From Cylindrodendrum hubeiense (lineage: Eukaryota > Ascomycota > Sordariomycetes > Hypocreales > Nectriaceae), in the NCBI GenBank assembly GCA_014621425.1, contig JAANBB010000062.1:1-64000 (forward strand): a stretch of 64,000 nt of DNA. Reading direction: 5' to 3'. A program made the position numbers and the translations under genes. The notes beneath the pieces were generated by a model that made no database searches, was not told where the DNA came from, and saw only the letters and a program-made list of their open reading frames with translations. This document shows positions 31,032 through 42,314 of the stretch, one piece after another. Within the stretch, counting starts at the first letter, position 1. Each line of letters opens with the position of its first letter.

Positions 31032-32203
31032 TTAAGTCCAGGGCCACTTCAGCCCCTTCCACCGCCCTTGCTCATTCGATTTGGGTCCTGGATTGCTTTG
31101 AACGTTGTTTTGAACGCTCTGTTGGTTGATGACGAGGTTTTTAATGATGGCTCTGGTAAGGCTGAAAAGGGCATCCTCGACATTGACGTGCAATTTTGAT
31201 GATACTTCGAGGAAAGGAATATCTAGCTCGTCTGCTAGAGCTTGGCCGCGCTCATGCGATATGGCTCGGGACTCGACTAAATCAGAGTTATTGCCGATCA
31301 ACATCTTCTTAACATGTCTATCATCAGTGTTACGGTCCACTTCTTCATTCCATATTCGGATACCTGGACCTTTGTTAGCATGATAAGAAGTCATTGTTTC
31401 CTTCCGATATTTCTGGTTGGGTTTCAGAAAGAATCCTGTGGACGGGAGCTTACCATTAAACGATTCCTCATTCGTCACGTCGTACACAAGGAAGATTCCA
31501 GCAGCCCCCCTGTAGTAGGCTGACGTGATGGTGCGATATCTCCCTTGGCTAGCCGTATCCCATAGCTGCAGCTTGACGCGCTTTCCATCCACCTCAGTGG
31601 TCCTGATTTTAAAGTCAAGGCCAATTGTGGTGATGAAGGACGGCTTGAAGGTATCATCATTGCCGAATCGCAGAATCAAGTCTGATTTACCCACGTTTGA
31701 GTCACCTACGAGAAGTATTTTTACCTAGATGGCCAGAAGCCACCAGCGATCAGCGGGTGAAATGAAGGAAGAATGATATGAGCTTGGAGAAAGTGGTATT
31801 ACTACCAGCTTATACTCACCAAGAAGTCGTAATCCAAGCCTGATCTCCATGTAGCAGGCGTCAATACTTTATCGCCGGTATCACTAACCTGCGACGGCAT
31901 ACTAAGAGGTTTGGGAGCGATGGGAGCCTTGTTTTTGGGTTGAGGCAGTATATGCCCCTGAGTGAGTTCTGTAGAGGACTCCTTTCTGGGTTCAATAGGA
32001 AAGGGTGCCTGGGCAATTTCTGCAAAGGGCTTCTTTCTAGGTTGAATCAGAGTAGGCACCTGGGTGAGTTCTGTAGAAGTCCCCTTTCCGAGTTGATCTT
32101 CCAAAGACAGCTTGGTGAGTTCGGCGGTGGACCAAACCGCTGATGCTTCTTCCAATTTGAATTCGTCAGTGGCATTCGTTATTGCGGGCAACGTGCTAGA
32201 CAT
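31032..32203 (-). CDS. Divergent Sec4/Rab8-like GTPase with N-terminal extension and no prenylation motif
   Basis: Three exons, 32203-31820, 31724-31454 and 31363-31032, give 328 residues in phase. Residues 1-128 form an extension with three imperfect repeats around [30 protein letters not shown] and [15 protein letters not shown]. From 129 the Rab fold starts: GDSNVGKS (G1, residues 135-142), the Rab8-type switch [12 protein letters not shown], and [17 protein letters not shown]3 is WDTASQGR instead of WDTAGQER, and G4 is GNNSD instead of GNKxD. The C-terminus ends KWPWT without the usual cysteines. Nucleotide handling and membrane anchoring are therefore probably altered. The kinase gene ends 51 bp upstream on the same strand. 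Confidence 0.82.
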
Positions 32204-32254
32204 TGTGAGAATCTGTTAGAAGATTGGCGCTGCCATTTGATAGAAGCTAGTCAC

Positions 32255-33412
32255 TCACCCATCACTTAAGGGGATATTTGGTTCTGGTAACTCAGTTGAT
32301 ATTGGCGAAATCCAAGGACAAGAGCGGACCTGGGTCGCGGTGGGTCGCTTAGACGGCGAAGCTGCCATGGCCTCTTGGATGAATTGTCTGCATTCTACAG
32401 ACAATCTCTTTTCAATAAGTCGGTCGGAAGGAGACGAGTTTCCAACTGTTACATAATTGAACAACAGCCGATTATTCAAAAACGCAGGCTCATTGGTGAC
32501 GAGACGGAAAGCAATTTCCCCGAGGGACCAGATATCAACAGCAGAAGAATACGTTACCTCATCGGAATCAGAGATGCTTGCATCTTCAGGAGTTATAAAT
32601 CCTTGAATTTCAGGAGCCATGTATCCTTGTGTTCCGATATGAGTTCTTAGTGCTGTGGTCTCTGTTTCAACCCGTTTGGTGATTCCAAAATCGCCGATTT
32701 TCAACCACCAGTTGGGTCGATGATGAAGAACCAAGATATTCTATAACATCAACCTAGTTAGAGTAGATGTATTTAATAACCCGGGAAGGGGACAATACAT
32801 ACTGCTGGTTTTAGATCGCGATGTGTATACGCATTATTGTGCATGAATTCCAGGCCATCAGCTAGCTGAGAGACAATGACTTGAGCCTCGAATTCTGGAA
32901 ACGGATCAACGAGATACTTCTGTAGGTCGCCATTTTCAATGTACTCCATTGCAATATACACAGCGTGATCACTGTCAAACCACCCATAGCTTTTTACGAA
33001 GTAATCGGCGTACTGTCGAATAGTGTCTCAGTATGGCAAATGAGGTCAGAAAGGGGAAAATGCAGAGTGTAACCTCTATATTTAGTACCTTGTCATTGGA
33101 AAACTTGGCAATTGCTTCCAGCTCGCGTCCATAGTCGAGGAAGTCCTTCGATGAATCGCTCGGTGACGGCTTCAATATCTCCTTGACGGCTCGTAGCGCG
33201 CCTTTCTTCCTTCCATCGGTGCAACTTTCGAGCCAAACAGTGCCGTAACTACCACCGCCCAGGCGTTTCTTCCTGAACCATCTCTCGTCTTCGTGTCGCC
33301 GTCTCCGACCCAGTGCTGGGTCTGAGACGAGTAACGCATGGTGCGTCGCCCCACCGATGAATCTGGCCTCGAGCTTCGAGTCGCGAACGAGGTCTGAGTT
33401 TAGCCCGCTCAT
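32255..33412 (-). CDS. Serine/threonine protein kinase
   Basis: Three exons, 33412-33089, 33012-32803 and 32740-32255, give 339 residues in phase. The kinase fold is complete: glycine loop LGGGSYGTVW (51-60), Lys77 in RAVKEI, HRDLKPAN (172-179), DFG at 195-197, GYMAPEIQGF and VDIWSLGEIAFRL. About 45 residues precede the kinase domain (ALLVSDPALGRRRRHEDERW). It appears catalytically competent. After the stop region there is a strong GTGAGT donor inside the last codons, and the next gene, a Rab-like GTPase on the same strand, starts 51 bp on. The two may be transcribed together. Substrate unknown. Confidence 0.85.
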
Positions 33413-34821
33413 GATGGCAATTACTCAGACCTATACCACTACAGAGGAGGCGTTACAGCCTATTCTGATTATGGTTTGAGCAAGATCAAACACCGTGTTT
33501 CTTCTCCGAAGTGAGAGGGGGTGGCGTGTTCTTGATGCCTTAGGCATCAACTTACAGCCTTAATTGATGTCTGGCCAGCCATCCAGGATTTATGTTCGCG
33601 AATAAGTTTTTGTGGCTTCATTGATCTATTAATTAATACATGTCACTTATTTCCTAATTGTGAGACGGTTGAACTTGGTTCCGTGACTGAGCTTGAGGTC
33701 TAGGTTGGCAACCATTGTGTTAGTCTACTACGGGGTAGGCCACCTTGTTAGGCAGGCTTGAATTAAGGCAAGGAAGGTGAAGGGTAATACTATGGGCGGC
33801 AGAGAAAGGGAGTACCACAGCCATTTTTTATTCCTGCAGTTTTAGTCACCAGTTCTCGTAAACGAATCATTTTGACTTACTTGGATTGCCTTTAGATTAC
33901 TTGATAGAGATGCATTCCGGCACGAATCTTTGCAAACTTGGCAAAACTCTAGGGTAGGGCAAATGTGCTCGAGATTGAACGACGCGTGAGGATAGTATCG
34001 GAAGTGCTCCTTGCCATTAACTCTGGCTTTATGGCGAAAGCCATAGTTAAGATGAAGTCATATGCTTTGTGTAAATGTCGCCATCTTGTCGTGATGTTTT
34101 ATCCATTGACGAGGGAGCGACTTCCATGCCGAGGTAAGCATAACGAATGGGGACCTTTCCAAGCACACCGGTCATTTGAGAAGCCTCGAACTCATGCATA
34201 GGTCCCCAGTCCAAGTTTACTACTGGAAATGGTCTCAAAGGCTACCTTTGTGGGACAAATTTGCCAATAGCCATGAAGGCTCGGCCGAAGTATACTCCGG
34301 TCTAAGCCCGAGGGAATAGAGAAACCAGATGAACTTTGGTCGTCCAGCGCCCCATTGCCGAAATGAAGTGTTTCTCGGAAAATTAAGAATTGAGGATGCC
34401 AGACAGCCTGATACAAGTACTAAGTCCTGCGATGCGGTGTTGACAGCTATAAGTGCCCGGCTGCTGGAGGCTGCTGCACAGCAAGAGGCGCAGGAGCTTC
34501 ACATCTGCACCGGCTCTCATTGTACGCACAGTATCACACCACTAGTGGCAACCTTACTACCAGAGAACTGCTCAGTGTAAATGGATCACTGGATAATTAT
34601 TTAAGAAATTATCAAATGTAGATTTAGTCTGGAATTTGTTGCCTTTTCAACAAGCAATGTGCCAGTCCCGCTTAGTCAACATATGTTGTATAGTCGGGTT
34701 CTCGGGGTGATGTTGTCGCGAGACCCACTATTAAAGCGCGCAACCTCCGCTCCTACTTCTCCTAAACACATTGAACTTGCTGGCTCTATTAACTCAAAGC
34801 TTTCTCTTCGTTTCTGTATTC
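33413..34821. other. Gene-poor stretch between divergent genes
   Basis: 1,409 bp. Sequence around 33530-33780 is AT-rich and simple. Frames at 33965-34580 are under 85 residues with no motif. It probably serves as promoter for the hydrolase to the right; nothing more is supported. Confidence 0.45.
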
Positions 34822-35655
34822 ATGATGCTTGGAGCCGATCAGCACTGGCCTCTGTGGAAGGAGGGTTCGCTCGATGGCGCCTTTGAACTGGCCACCCCGG
34901 GAGGCAACCTAGATAATGCAGTCGTTACTAAGGTTGAGCGCCCCTTTCTCTTTGGCTATCGTCCAGCTCAACCTAACGGGCGAGGTGTGCTCATTCTTGG
35001 AGGTGGTTGCTATGTGGAGCTCATGGTTGGCCGTGAAGGCATCGCCGTTGCAAAGTGGCTGACTGGCCTTGGATTCTACGCCTTTGTTCTCGTCCACCGA
35101 TTTCCAACCTCCGAGAGCGGTATCTCGGCGCCTGTGGATGATGCTAGACGTGCATTAAAGTTGATGGCGGACAGCGGCCTTGCCCCTCTAGGATTGGGCA
35201 TTTGTGGCCTATCGTCTGGTGGCCATCTCGGCTCTGCACTTCTCGCCAAATATCCACAAACATGGACTTCTCAAGATACGGAACTCCCCACGGCACAGTT
35301 CGCCATTATAGGATACGGTCCAATCTCGACCAACGCCAAAGGACGCACTATTATTGCGAACAAGCCACCCCTCCCACCTCTAGAGAAGCAGGCTCTATAT
35401 GACACGGTACAGCCAGACGTCCAGATTGATTCTCCGGCACCTCCAACATTCATCGTGTATTCCAACAACGATCCGGTCGTCCCTGTAATCAACGCCTACC
35501 GCCTTGCTGAGGGGATAACCCAAGCTGGAGGATCTGTTGAACTTCATGTGTTTGCTGATGCGCCACATGGTTTTGCTCTGGATACGCCGGATCTGCCTGT
35601 TTCCAACTGGCCGTCGCTTTGTGAAAAGTGGCTTGCGCAACATAAGTGGATATAG
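34822..35655 (+). CDS. Alpha/beta hydrolase, acetyl-esterase (BD-FAE/axe) type
   Basis: Single exon. The frame is open further upstream, but the first ATG pair is at 34822, giving 277 residues starting MMLGADQHWPLW. Seen: oxyanion-hole strand VLILGGGCY, nucleophile motif GLSSGGH, acid-loop YSNNDPVVPV and catalytic-His motif APHGF. WPLWKEG near the N-terminus and these spacings match small acetyl/xylan esterase-like hydrolases. No signal peptide is obvious from this start; an upstream non-ATG extension would be hydrophobic, so localisation is uncertain. Confidence 0.83.
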   Translation: MMLGADQHWPLWKEGSLDGAFELATPGGNLDNAVVTKVERPFLFGYRPAQPNGRGVLILGGGCYVELMVGREGIAVAKWLTGLGFYAFVLVHRFPTSESGISAPVDDARRALKLMADSGLAPLGLGICGLSSGGHLGSALLAKYPQTWTSQDTELPTAQFAIIGYGPISTNAKGRTIIANKPPLPPLEKQALYDTVQPDVQIDSPAPPTFIVYSNNDPVVPVINAYRLAEGITQAGGSVELHVFADAPHGFALDTPDLPVSNWPSLCEKWLAQHKWI

Positions 35656-35863
35656 TAGACTTTCTTATTATGAGAGCCGAATTGTTGCTTAGCTGTCAGA
35701 TTAGAGGCAGGCCGGAAGGGCGGATAGCCTGCGAAGGGTGGAAGTACGCAGAGCAAGGGAGCAGGACGAAGAAAATGGAAAACTGAATTAGTTAAATATT
35801 ATGAGATAGGTGGCTGTCGACAGGTTTCAAATATGAGTAGATACAGGTGACCAGGCCTTGGAC

Positions 35864-38295
35864 CTAGACCAGGTAGTCATTGCAGTCCCACATCTCTTCT
35901 GACAGCGCGTACCCTCCTGAGAAGAAATCCACTATATCTTGACCAAGCCAAATGGAAGAAGGTGAGGTAGATCTTATCACTTGATCCATGCCACCTAATA
36001 TTGGTTCAATCGGATCTTCCACGGTGTAAGTAGTATTTGTTGCTGATTCATTATATCCCAGATTGCCACCGTTCGCCACGAAAGGTGGATGGGCTTCACC
36101 AGATCCCTCCTGGACCTTTTCGACATTGTCATTTGTGGGTGAGCTCCCTCGGAATCTTCGTATGCATCTTTCAACGTTGAGGCTCATCGGCCTTGGAAAT
36201 TTTGTTGACTGGCATCGCTCCTGCATGGCGATCAACATGTCTAAAATCTGATTGCAGGTAAAACTCTCGACTTGATCACTATCAGCCTGAGATATGAGCA
36301 AAACCGCATAGCTAACGCAGACGAGGAAGAACTCCGGCAGATGCTCTGCCAATGGTGATGGGATGCTAAGAAAATCTTCCACGACTTGGACTACAGATGA
36401 TAATGTCTTTTTCTGAAGCTGAGCGCAGGTTGAATCTTCACATGGATCGGCAATCGTATTGTCCTGAGTATTGGTATCCTGGTCAATCGTCGCAGAAACT
36501 GATCCTGGAGTTGAAGAAATTCCGCCTACAGCACTCTTCTGCTGTCGGCTCTGATGTTCTAGGGCCCGCCTAGCCATGATCAGGCAAGCGATTTTGTAGC
36601 TCATCTTTATTGTAGACCCCAGAGGGAAATCTGTAACCAGAAAAGTCAGTATGTCTTTGGCCATACAAATAATCAAAAATAGGCGGCCTACCAAATAAAT
36701 ATGCCCATTTCATCTTCCAAGTCAAGAGCGCATCCTCTTCGCCATTTTCGGTAGACGGAAATTGGAAGAGATTCTCGTTGACAACGGAGTAGAGCAGAAT
36801 TTCAGCATAGAGAATGCTATCAGATATGGCCGCACGAGGGAAGCGTAGTAAAGTATCGCATTGCTGGATATAGGTCGCGGGAATCATTGACGGTCTCCCG
36901 GTGGTGGTAGCCCAGCTGGAATAGTGATTAGTTGTGAACTCATAGACACCAACTCCCCACCCGTCCTTGAAGGACTGGGTAGCCAAGAAAGTCTTACTGT
37001 AAATGAACGAGGCAGGTATTTGCCCAAAGGCGAAAAGTTTTCAGGTCTTCTAATGGTGGAGACCCTGCATTGACTCTGTTCGTGATATCCGAGAATGCGA
37101 TAGTCAGGATTCCCTGCTGGGCGCAGTGACCACTCAAGAGCCAGCTATCGATATATTCCGGACCTTGCTACAGATATGTCAGACCTAGAGACTCTTCTCG
37201 AGAGGGAATGCTACTCTAATATCCCGAATCTGGTACCAGAGCTGAATGGAGGCTTGTGATTACCGTCGGCGAAGATGAGAAGAGGCTCATTATGAGAAGT
37301 CCGAGAAGCTCAGGTATGTTCAAAGGGCTGGCAAGAAATACCTGGCCTAGCATTTGACGAACATGCTCATAAACCTGCCGATGGATAGTAGAGCCATAAA
37401 GTTCAGCTTTGCTTGCCCTAAAGCCACGCAAGCAGCAGACAGCATGTAGAAATGGCGATGCCTCGTGCAGTGGTCCGCCTAGTGCGAGTTCGCTCGCTTC
37501 ATCAATGAGAAGAAATTGCCCATGTTGCTGGAAGAACCTATAAATAAAGTTAGAAAAGAAATTGTAATGAAATGTATTTCTATTTGGTTTGCCGTACGCT
37601 TTTACAAGCTTGTCCGCTGTGTGCTCATCTACTATGCTGCAGGAGATCAAGTCTTGCCCGTCGTGACCTAATTGCCGGCGAAGACCTCCATTGAGTTGAG
37701 ATGTCACTTTTCTCAAGATTTGGACGGGAGCAAAGCGGAGATTTTGATCTGCCCGATGAACGGCAGATTCGGAGTTGGGAGTTGGTACCGCGCGGGGTGT
37801 TGAACCAAGTAACTCGGATGGACTGGGCCGAGAACGTGCTTCAAGCATTGTAGTTACCAGAGATTTGAGCTCCATCACAGTGCTTTCCAGTTGGGTAATC
37901 CTGAGATAACATAGTTATTAGATAAATAACCGAAAGAAAATGAATAGGCAATGAGAGGGTTGGGATACCTTTCTTCATTAGGCTGTGTCTTTGTGGGTGC
38001 GTGCCGCGGGCCCTCATCGTCGTCGGATCTCAAACAAGGAATTCTAATCGTACACACACGAATGTGAGATGGAGAAGCAAGCAAAAGAAAATTAGGGCAA
38101 CACAAACCTCAGAGTGCTGCATCTTGAGCAGGCATCATGTCCATTCGGGAATTCGCAACGAGATTTGAGCCGGCGACAGGTAGCGCAAGACAGGATGCGG
38201 CGGCGCTTCTTGGGATTCGCCTCACGGCTGTTCTGCCGACTGTCGCCGGATGTGGGTTTGAGACGGAACAATCGGCGGCCAGATTCTGTCTCCAT
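35864..38295 (-). CDS. Zn2Cys6 transcription factor
   Basis: About six exons on the minus strand. Start Met at 38295 (METESGRR); the first exon ends at 38108, the second is 38043-37969 and the third is 37900-37264. Three more follow, reaching the stop at 35864. The zinc cluster is CATCRRLKSRC, EFPNGHDACSRC and STLRIPC, with the last cysteine in the second exon. A Leu-rich linker (TQLESTVMELKSLVTTML) follows, then a fungal_trans-like domain (FLHAVCCLRGFRAS, LLIMSLFSSSPT) and an acidic C-terminus. The gene is divergent from a 2OG-Fe(II) oxygenase with only 315 bp between start codons, so it probably controls that gene and its neighbours. The original frame runs 44 residues further upstream but without a better start. 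Confidence 0.85.
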
Positions 38296-38610
38296 CGCTC
38301 TGGTTTCTGAATTATGGGTGTGGCTTACTGTCTCGCCAGGACGATGTTGAAGTAGAGTAAAGGCCGTCGGAGACCGGTGGATGTAGAGATGAAGTTTGGT
38401 GTCGCACAGACAAACCCGCCGGCCCACTGTTTATTCCGCCACCGGAAGCCGTCGGACACCACCGGACATCGCCGGATATTCAATCTCTAAGGTGCTAAAT
38501 GATGATATATAGGTCGGCTCAATCATGCTCCAGGTTATTCATGTTTTAAATCATCATTACACACTGCATTCATCATTTCCTTCGCAAAAAGTACTTCAGC
38601 ATCTCCAAGA
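38296..38610. promoter_or_regulatory. Short divergent promoter with CCGG/CGG repeats
   Basis: 315 bp between the regulator and the oxygenase. Around 38418-38475 there is a run of CCGCCACCGGAAGCCGTCGG, then CACCGGACATCGCCGG, giving several closely spaced CCGG/CGCCGG elements. These are candidate sites for the adjacent Zn2Cys6 protein. Confidence 0.45.
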
Positions 38611-39943
38611 ATGTCTACCCCTCAAGTCACGTCAAGCAGCGCGCCCCCAGATGGCATGGCAAAGCTTCTTTTGAGGAGCTTTGACGGATTCACTCACCGG
38701 CTTGTATCTAAGAAAAGTCCGAGGGATTGCACCGCTGAAGAAATTCCGGTTATTGATTTAACTGGAATTAATGGAAACCTTGATTCTCGCAAGGCAGTTG
38801 CTAGGAATATTTTGCAGGCGGCCGAGAATGCTGGGTTCTTCTACATTCAAAATCACGGAATTCCCGAAGAAACCATTCAAAAGGCGCGCCAGAAGGCCAC
38901 TGAGTAAGCTAATCTGATATCAAGGATAAGATTAAAACTGATCAAAGATCAAGATTCTTCCACCTTCCCATTGAGGCCAAAAGTCGCGTGGCTCCTCGTG
39001 TGGAGATCTCCTCCTACGGCTACTGGGGCGCTGGGGCTCGTCAAGCAAACCCATCCAGCTCCAGAGGTACACTTTTATACCATCCACTTCTTCCACCAAT
39101 AAAACGAGAATCTCTAATGTACCGTTTTAGATTCCAAGGAGACATTCAACTTCCACTATGAGCCTGCTTTCGATCCTCTATATCAAGGCCGCTTAGAGGA
39201 TATCCCCGAAGAAGTAACAAAACATCTTCCTAAGGATGGGTTTGTTTGGCAAGATCTAGGGGTACCTCATTTCCAGAATGATGTCTTGGAGTACTGGAGG
39301 GCTTGCCTCTCACTAGCGCGTCGCCTCATTCGAATCATTGCTCTTGCTCTTGATCTCCCTGAAGATCATTTCGATGCTGTCACGACGTGCCCAGGAGCAG
39401 ACATGGCAATGAACTTCTACAAGGGTCATGGTGATGTGCCCATCGAAGACCTTGAGGAGGTTGGCCTTGGAGCCCATACGGACCTCCAAATTTTGACTCT
39501 TCTTTGGCAGGATGAGCATCGGGGACTGCAAGTGCTCAACAGCCAAAGCGAATGGGTCTTTGCTCCATTCATTCCTGGTACTTTCGTAGTTAATATTGGA
39601 GATTTTCTTATGCGACTAACCAATGACCGGCTCAAATCCACTGCGCACCGTGTTATCCAACATGGGAAAGAAGATCGGATTTCTATGCCATTCTTTTTCG
39701 GTAAGACCATATATTCACAGCTATTGTATTAGTAACTAACCATCTTGGAATTAGGATTCAACTTTGACAAGAAACTTGGCGTTCTTCCCAGCTGCACTAG
39801 CGAGGATAACCCTCCTAAATATGAGCCTGCAACGTGTGGCGAAGTAAGTCTTTGATACAAAAGATGCCTTCGCAAAAACTGACTACCGTATAAAACAGCT
39901 CATCGCGAAACGCTTAACTCAAAGTGTGCCGACTCAGAAGTGA
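38611..39943 (+). CDS. 2-oxoglutarate/Fe(II)-dependent oxygenase (isopenicillin-N-synthase-like)
   Basis: Five exons, 38611-38903, 38954-39066, 39131-39700, 39755-39843 and 39899-39943, give 369 residues in phase. The N-terminal DIOX_N region (EIPVIDLTGI, AGFFYIQNHGIP) is followed by the double-stranded beta-helix. Iron is bound by His and Asp of GAHTDLQ and the His of STAHRV, and the 2-oxoglutarate Arg-x-Ser is DRIS. Such fungal enzymes hydroxylate, desaturate or cyclise small molecules, often in secondary metabolism. The substrate cannot be inferred. A divergent Zn2Cys6 gene and a LaeA-like methyltransferase downstream suggest a small accessory-metabolism locus. Confidence 0.9.
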
Positions 39944-40673
39944 CTTTAAAGTCTGTTTGGGGTGGAAATTATTCACATCATGGTGTGTGGGAATACTGCG
40001 GGTATGGTCTCTGAACTCGAAGCTAAAATGCATAGAAAGAGAGAAAAGTCCAGAGTTTCGGATTAAAGCTATACGGATTGTATTGTAGACATTGCTCCAA
40101 TTTTCATAGCGTCATATCGAGAGCAAGGTTAAAATACAACGGAGAGTTTCCAAAATAAGTTTGAGTGACACCCTGAACTATCATTTGTACACGGACTGAC
40201 TCCAGGTACCTCAAAGATGAACTAGTAAGCTAATGAGGTGAGTCCCCAATTCAAACCTGAAAATCTGTATTATGCCCTACACTGCCCCCTGCTCCTGCAC
40301 GCACGTGGTTTTGCTTTTCCCGGAGTGGCAGATGTGCTCCACAAGCATTACAGCACCTAATGAGATATATATCTACAGTTTAGGACTCATGGATGTGGGA
40401 CTGAAGAGATAACAATCCAATGTCACGCTACTGGATCCACATCTACGACTTGTTATCGACCCATCAGGCACGAACGCCCAAGATTTGTTGGTTCGTTGCA
40501 GGGGTATGCGTTTCCGTGCCTCCTTGATTGGTTCGCTACCGAGCTCAACGACAGGGGCTGTGGGTTGTTATAAAGTTGACCGCCATCTCCGATGAGGGGT
40601 AGCAGTCGGACAAATTTCTCATTTGACAAAGATCTCAATTCACTTTCAAACACTAACAAGCAGCCTATTCACC
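39944..40673. other. Intergenic, no supported gene
   Basis: 730 bp between two plus-strand genes. No reading frame or structure stands out; the last 200 bases are the methyltransferase promoter. Confidence 0.5.
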
Positions 40674-42059
40674 ATGGCAGAAGTCGAGACTAATCCCGTT
40701 GTGCTTCCTGACGACCAGGTTCATTGACATCCCCCCCCTGCGCAGCCACCACAAACTAACTGTTCGCCAGTACGACGGTGATCAGGACTCGACGCTTGGA
40801 TCTGTATGGATTCCAGATCTGAACTAAAAACACAACTAACATGTTCTCCTCGTATCAGGACGCTGGTTCATCCACCCAGAGCATCTCGAGTACTATCCTC
40901 GACTACCGCCGTGAAAACGGAAGAACCTATCATGGATACAAAGACGGCAGTAGGTCGTGTCCCATTAACAAATGAACTTTTCGTAACCTCGTGTAGAATA
41001 CAATATGCCCAACGATATCGTTGAAAACGAACGACTAGGTACGCTAGCTTTAACTAACAACGGGCACACGCTAATATTACTAGACTTGCAACATCATTTG
41101 TGCCTTCTTACCTATGGCGACCGGCTCGGCATAGCGCCTCCCGGCCTCCCTGACTCAAAGGTCAAGAATGTCCTCGATGTCGGCACTGGAACCGGAATCT
41201 GGGCAATCGACTTTGGCGACGAGCACCCGGAAGCTCAGGTGAGAGGAGTACTCTAAATCACCGCAGCCAAAGCTGACAGTACCCAGGTGGTTGGCATCGA
41301 CCTCTCGCCCACTCAACCCAGCGTGTACGACTACTCTTGTCCACTGGTTTTCACATCTAACAGACAATAGTGTTCCCCCGAATGTCCGCTTTATCATTGA
41401 TGATATTGATGAGGAGTGGAGCTATTCTGAACCCTTCGATTACATTCATAGTCGAATGATGAATTTCAGCATCAAGGACTGGCCTACGTACTTCCGCAAC
41501 GTCTATGAGTAAGCCAACCGATCACTTCTACGGGCAAGGTCTAATTCATACAGCAATCTTACTCCGGGAGGCTGGGTCGAAATCCAGGAAGTAGGCTGTG
41601 AAATGGCGTCTGATGACAACACTGTCACCAAGGACACGGCACTCTACAAGTGGTGTAAACTTCTCGATGAAGCAGCCGTCAAACTGGGTCGACCTTTTGT
41701 TAAGTTCGATGAGATGAGAGAACACATGATCAAAGCTGGCTTCACCGACGTTGTTGACAAGCGTTTCAAATGGCCAACAAACCGCTGGCCCAAGGAGAGG
41801 AAGTACAAGGAGCTCGGTGCATGGAATAACGAAAACACCGGTGCCGCTCTGGAGGCACTGACTTTGGCACCATTCACGAGAGGCCTCGGCTGGTCTCATG
41901 AAGAAGTCGTCGTCTTCTTGACTGATGTGAGAAAGGAGCTGAACGACCCGAGGATCCATGCCTACTGGCCGATGTAAGTATTGTGGCTGGATTTTATGGA
42001 CTTTAACACTAACTATTCGCAGTTGCTCTATCTATGGCAAGAAGCCGGAAGCCACTTGA
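40674..42059 (+). CDS. SAM-dependent methyltransferase, LaeA-like
   Basis: Nine exons, 40674-40718, 40771-40803, 40859-40949, 40997-41038, 41084-41238, 41287-41324, 41371-41508, 41554-41973 and 42023-42059, give 332 residues. Family hallmarks are TILDYRRENGRTYHGYK, NMPNDIVENERLDLQHH, the SAM motif NVLDVGTGTGIWAIDF, VVGIDLSPTQ, FDYIHSRMM, LTPGGWVEIQE, and the C-terminal IYGKKPEAT. Many fungal relatives methylate small molecules, and LaeA itself is a global regulator; this one is best seen as one of the numerous paralogues. The junction between exons 6 and 7 has two possible donors. It appears intact. Confidence 0.87.
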
Positions 42060-42314
42060 GGCTTTCATTGTTTGGATGCATGGTTGGATATTGGAGTTCT
42101 GTGTGGAAACAACCAGAGGCCAACCGTCTCAAGTACGGCGCAGGTGAGGTGGGCATCGTTTAGAAGACTCTTTTAATATAATTCCAATCATCCTTTATCA
42201 TATATTCCAAGCACTAGGAGCTCTGTCGAACGATAGTAGTCGCAGGATATAGTCAGAGAGCCCTCATTCGACCTAGACTCTGCGTCGTACACGTCTTACT
42301 CTAAATATGTGGTT

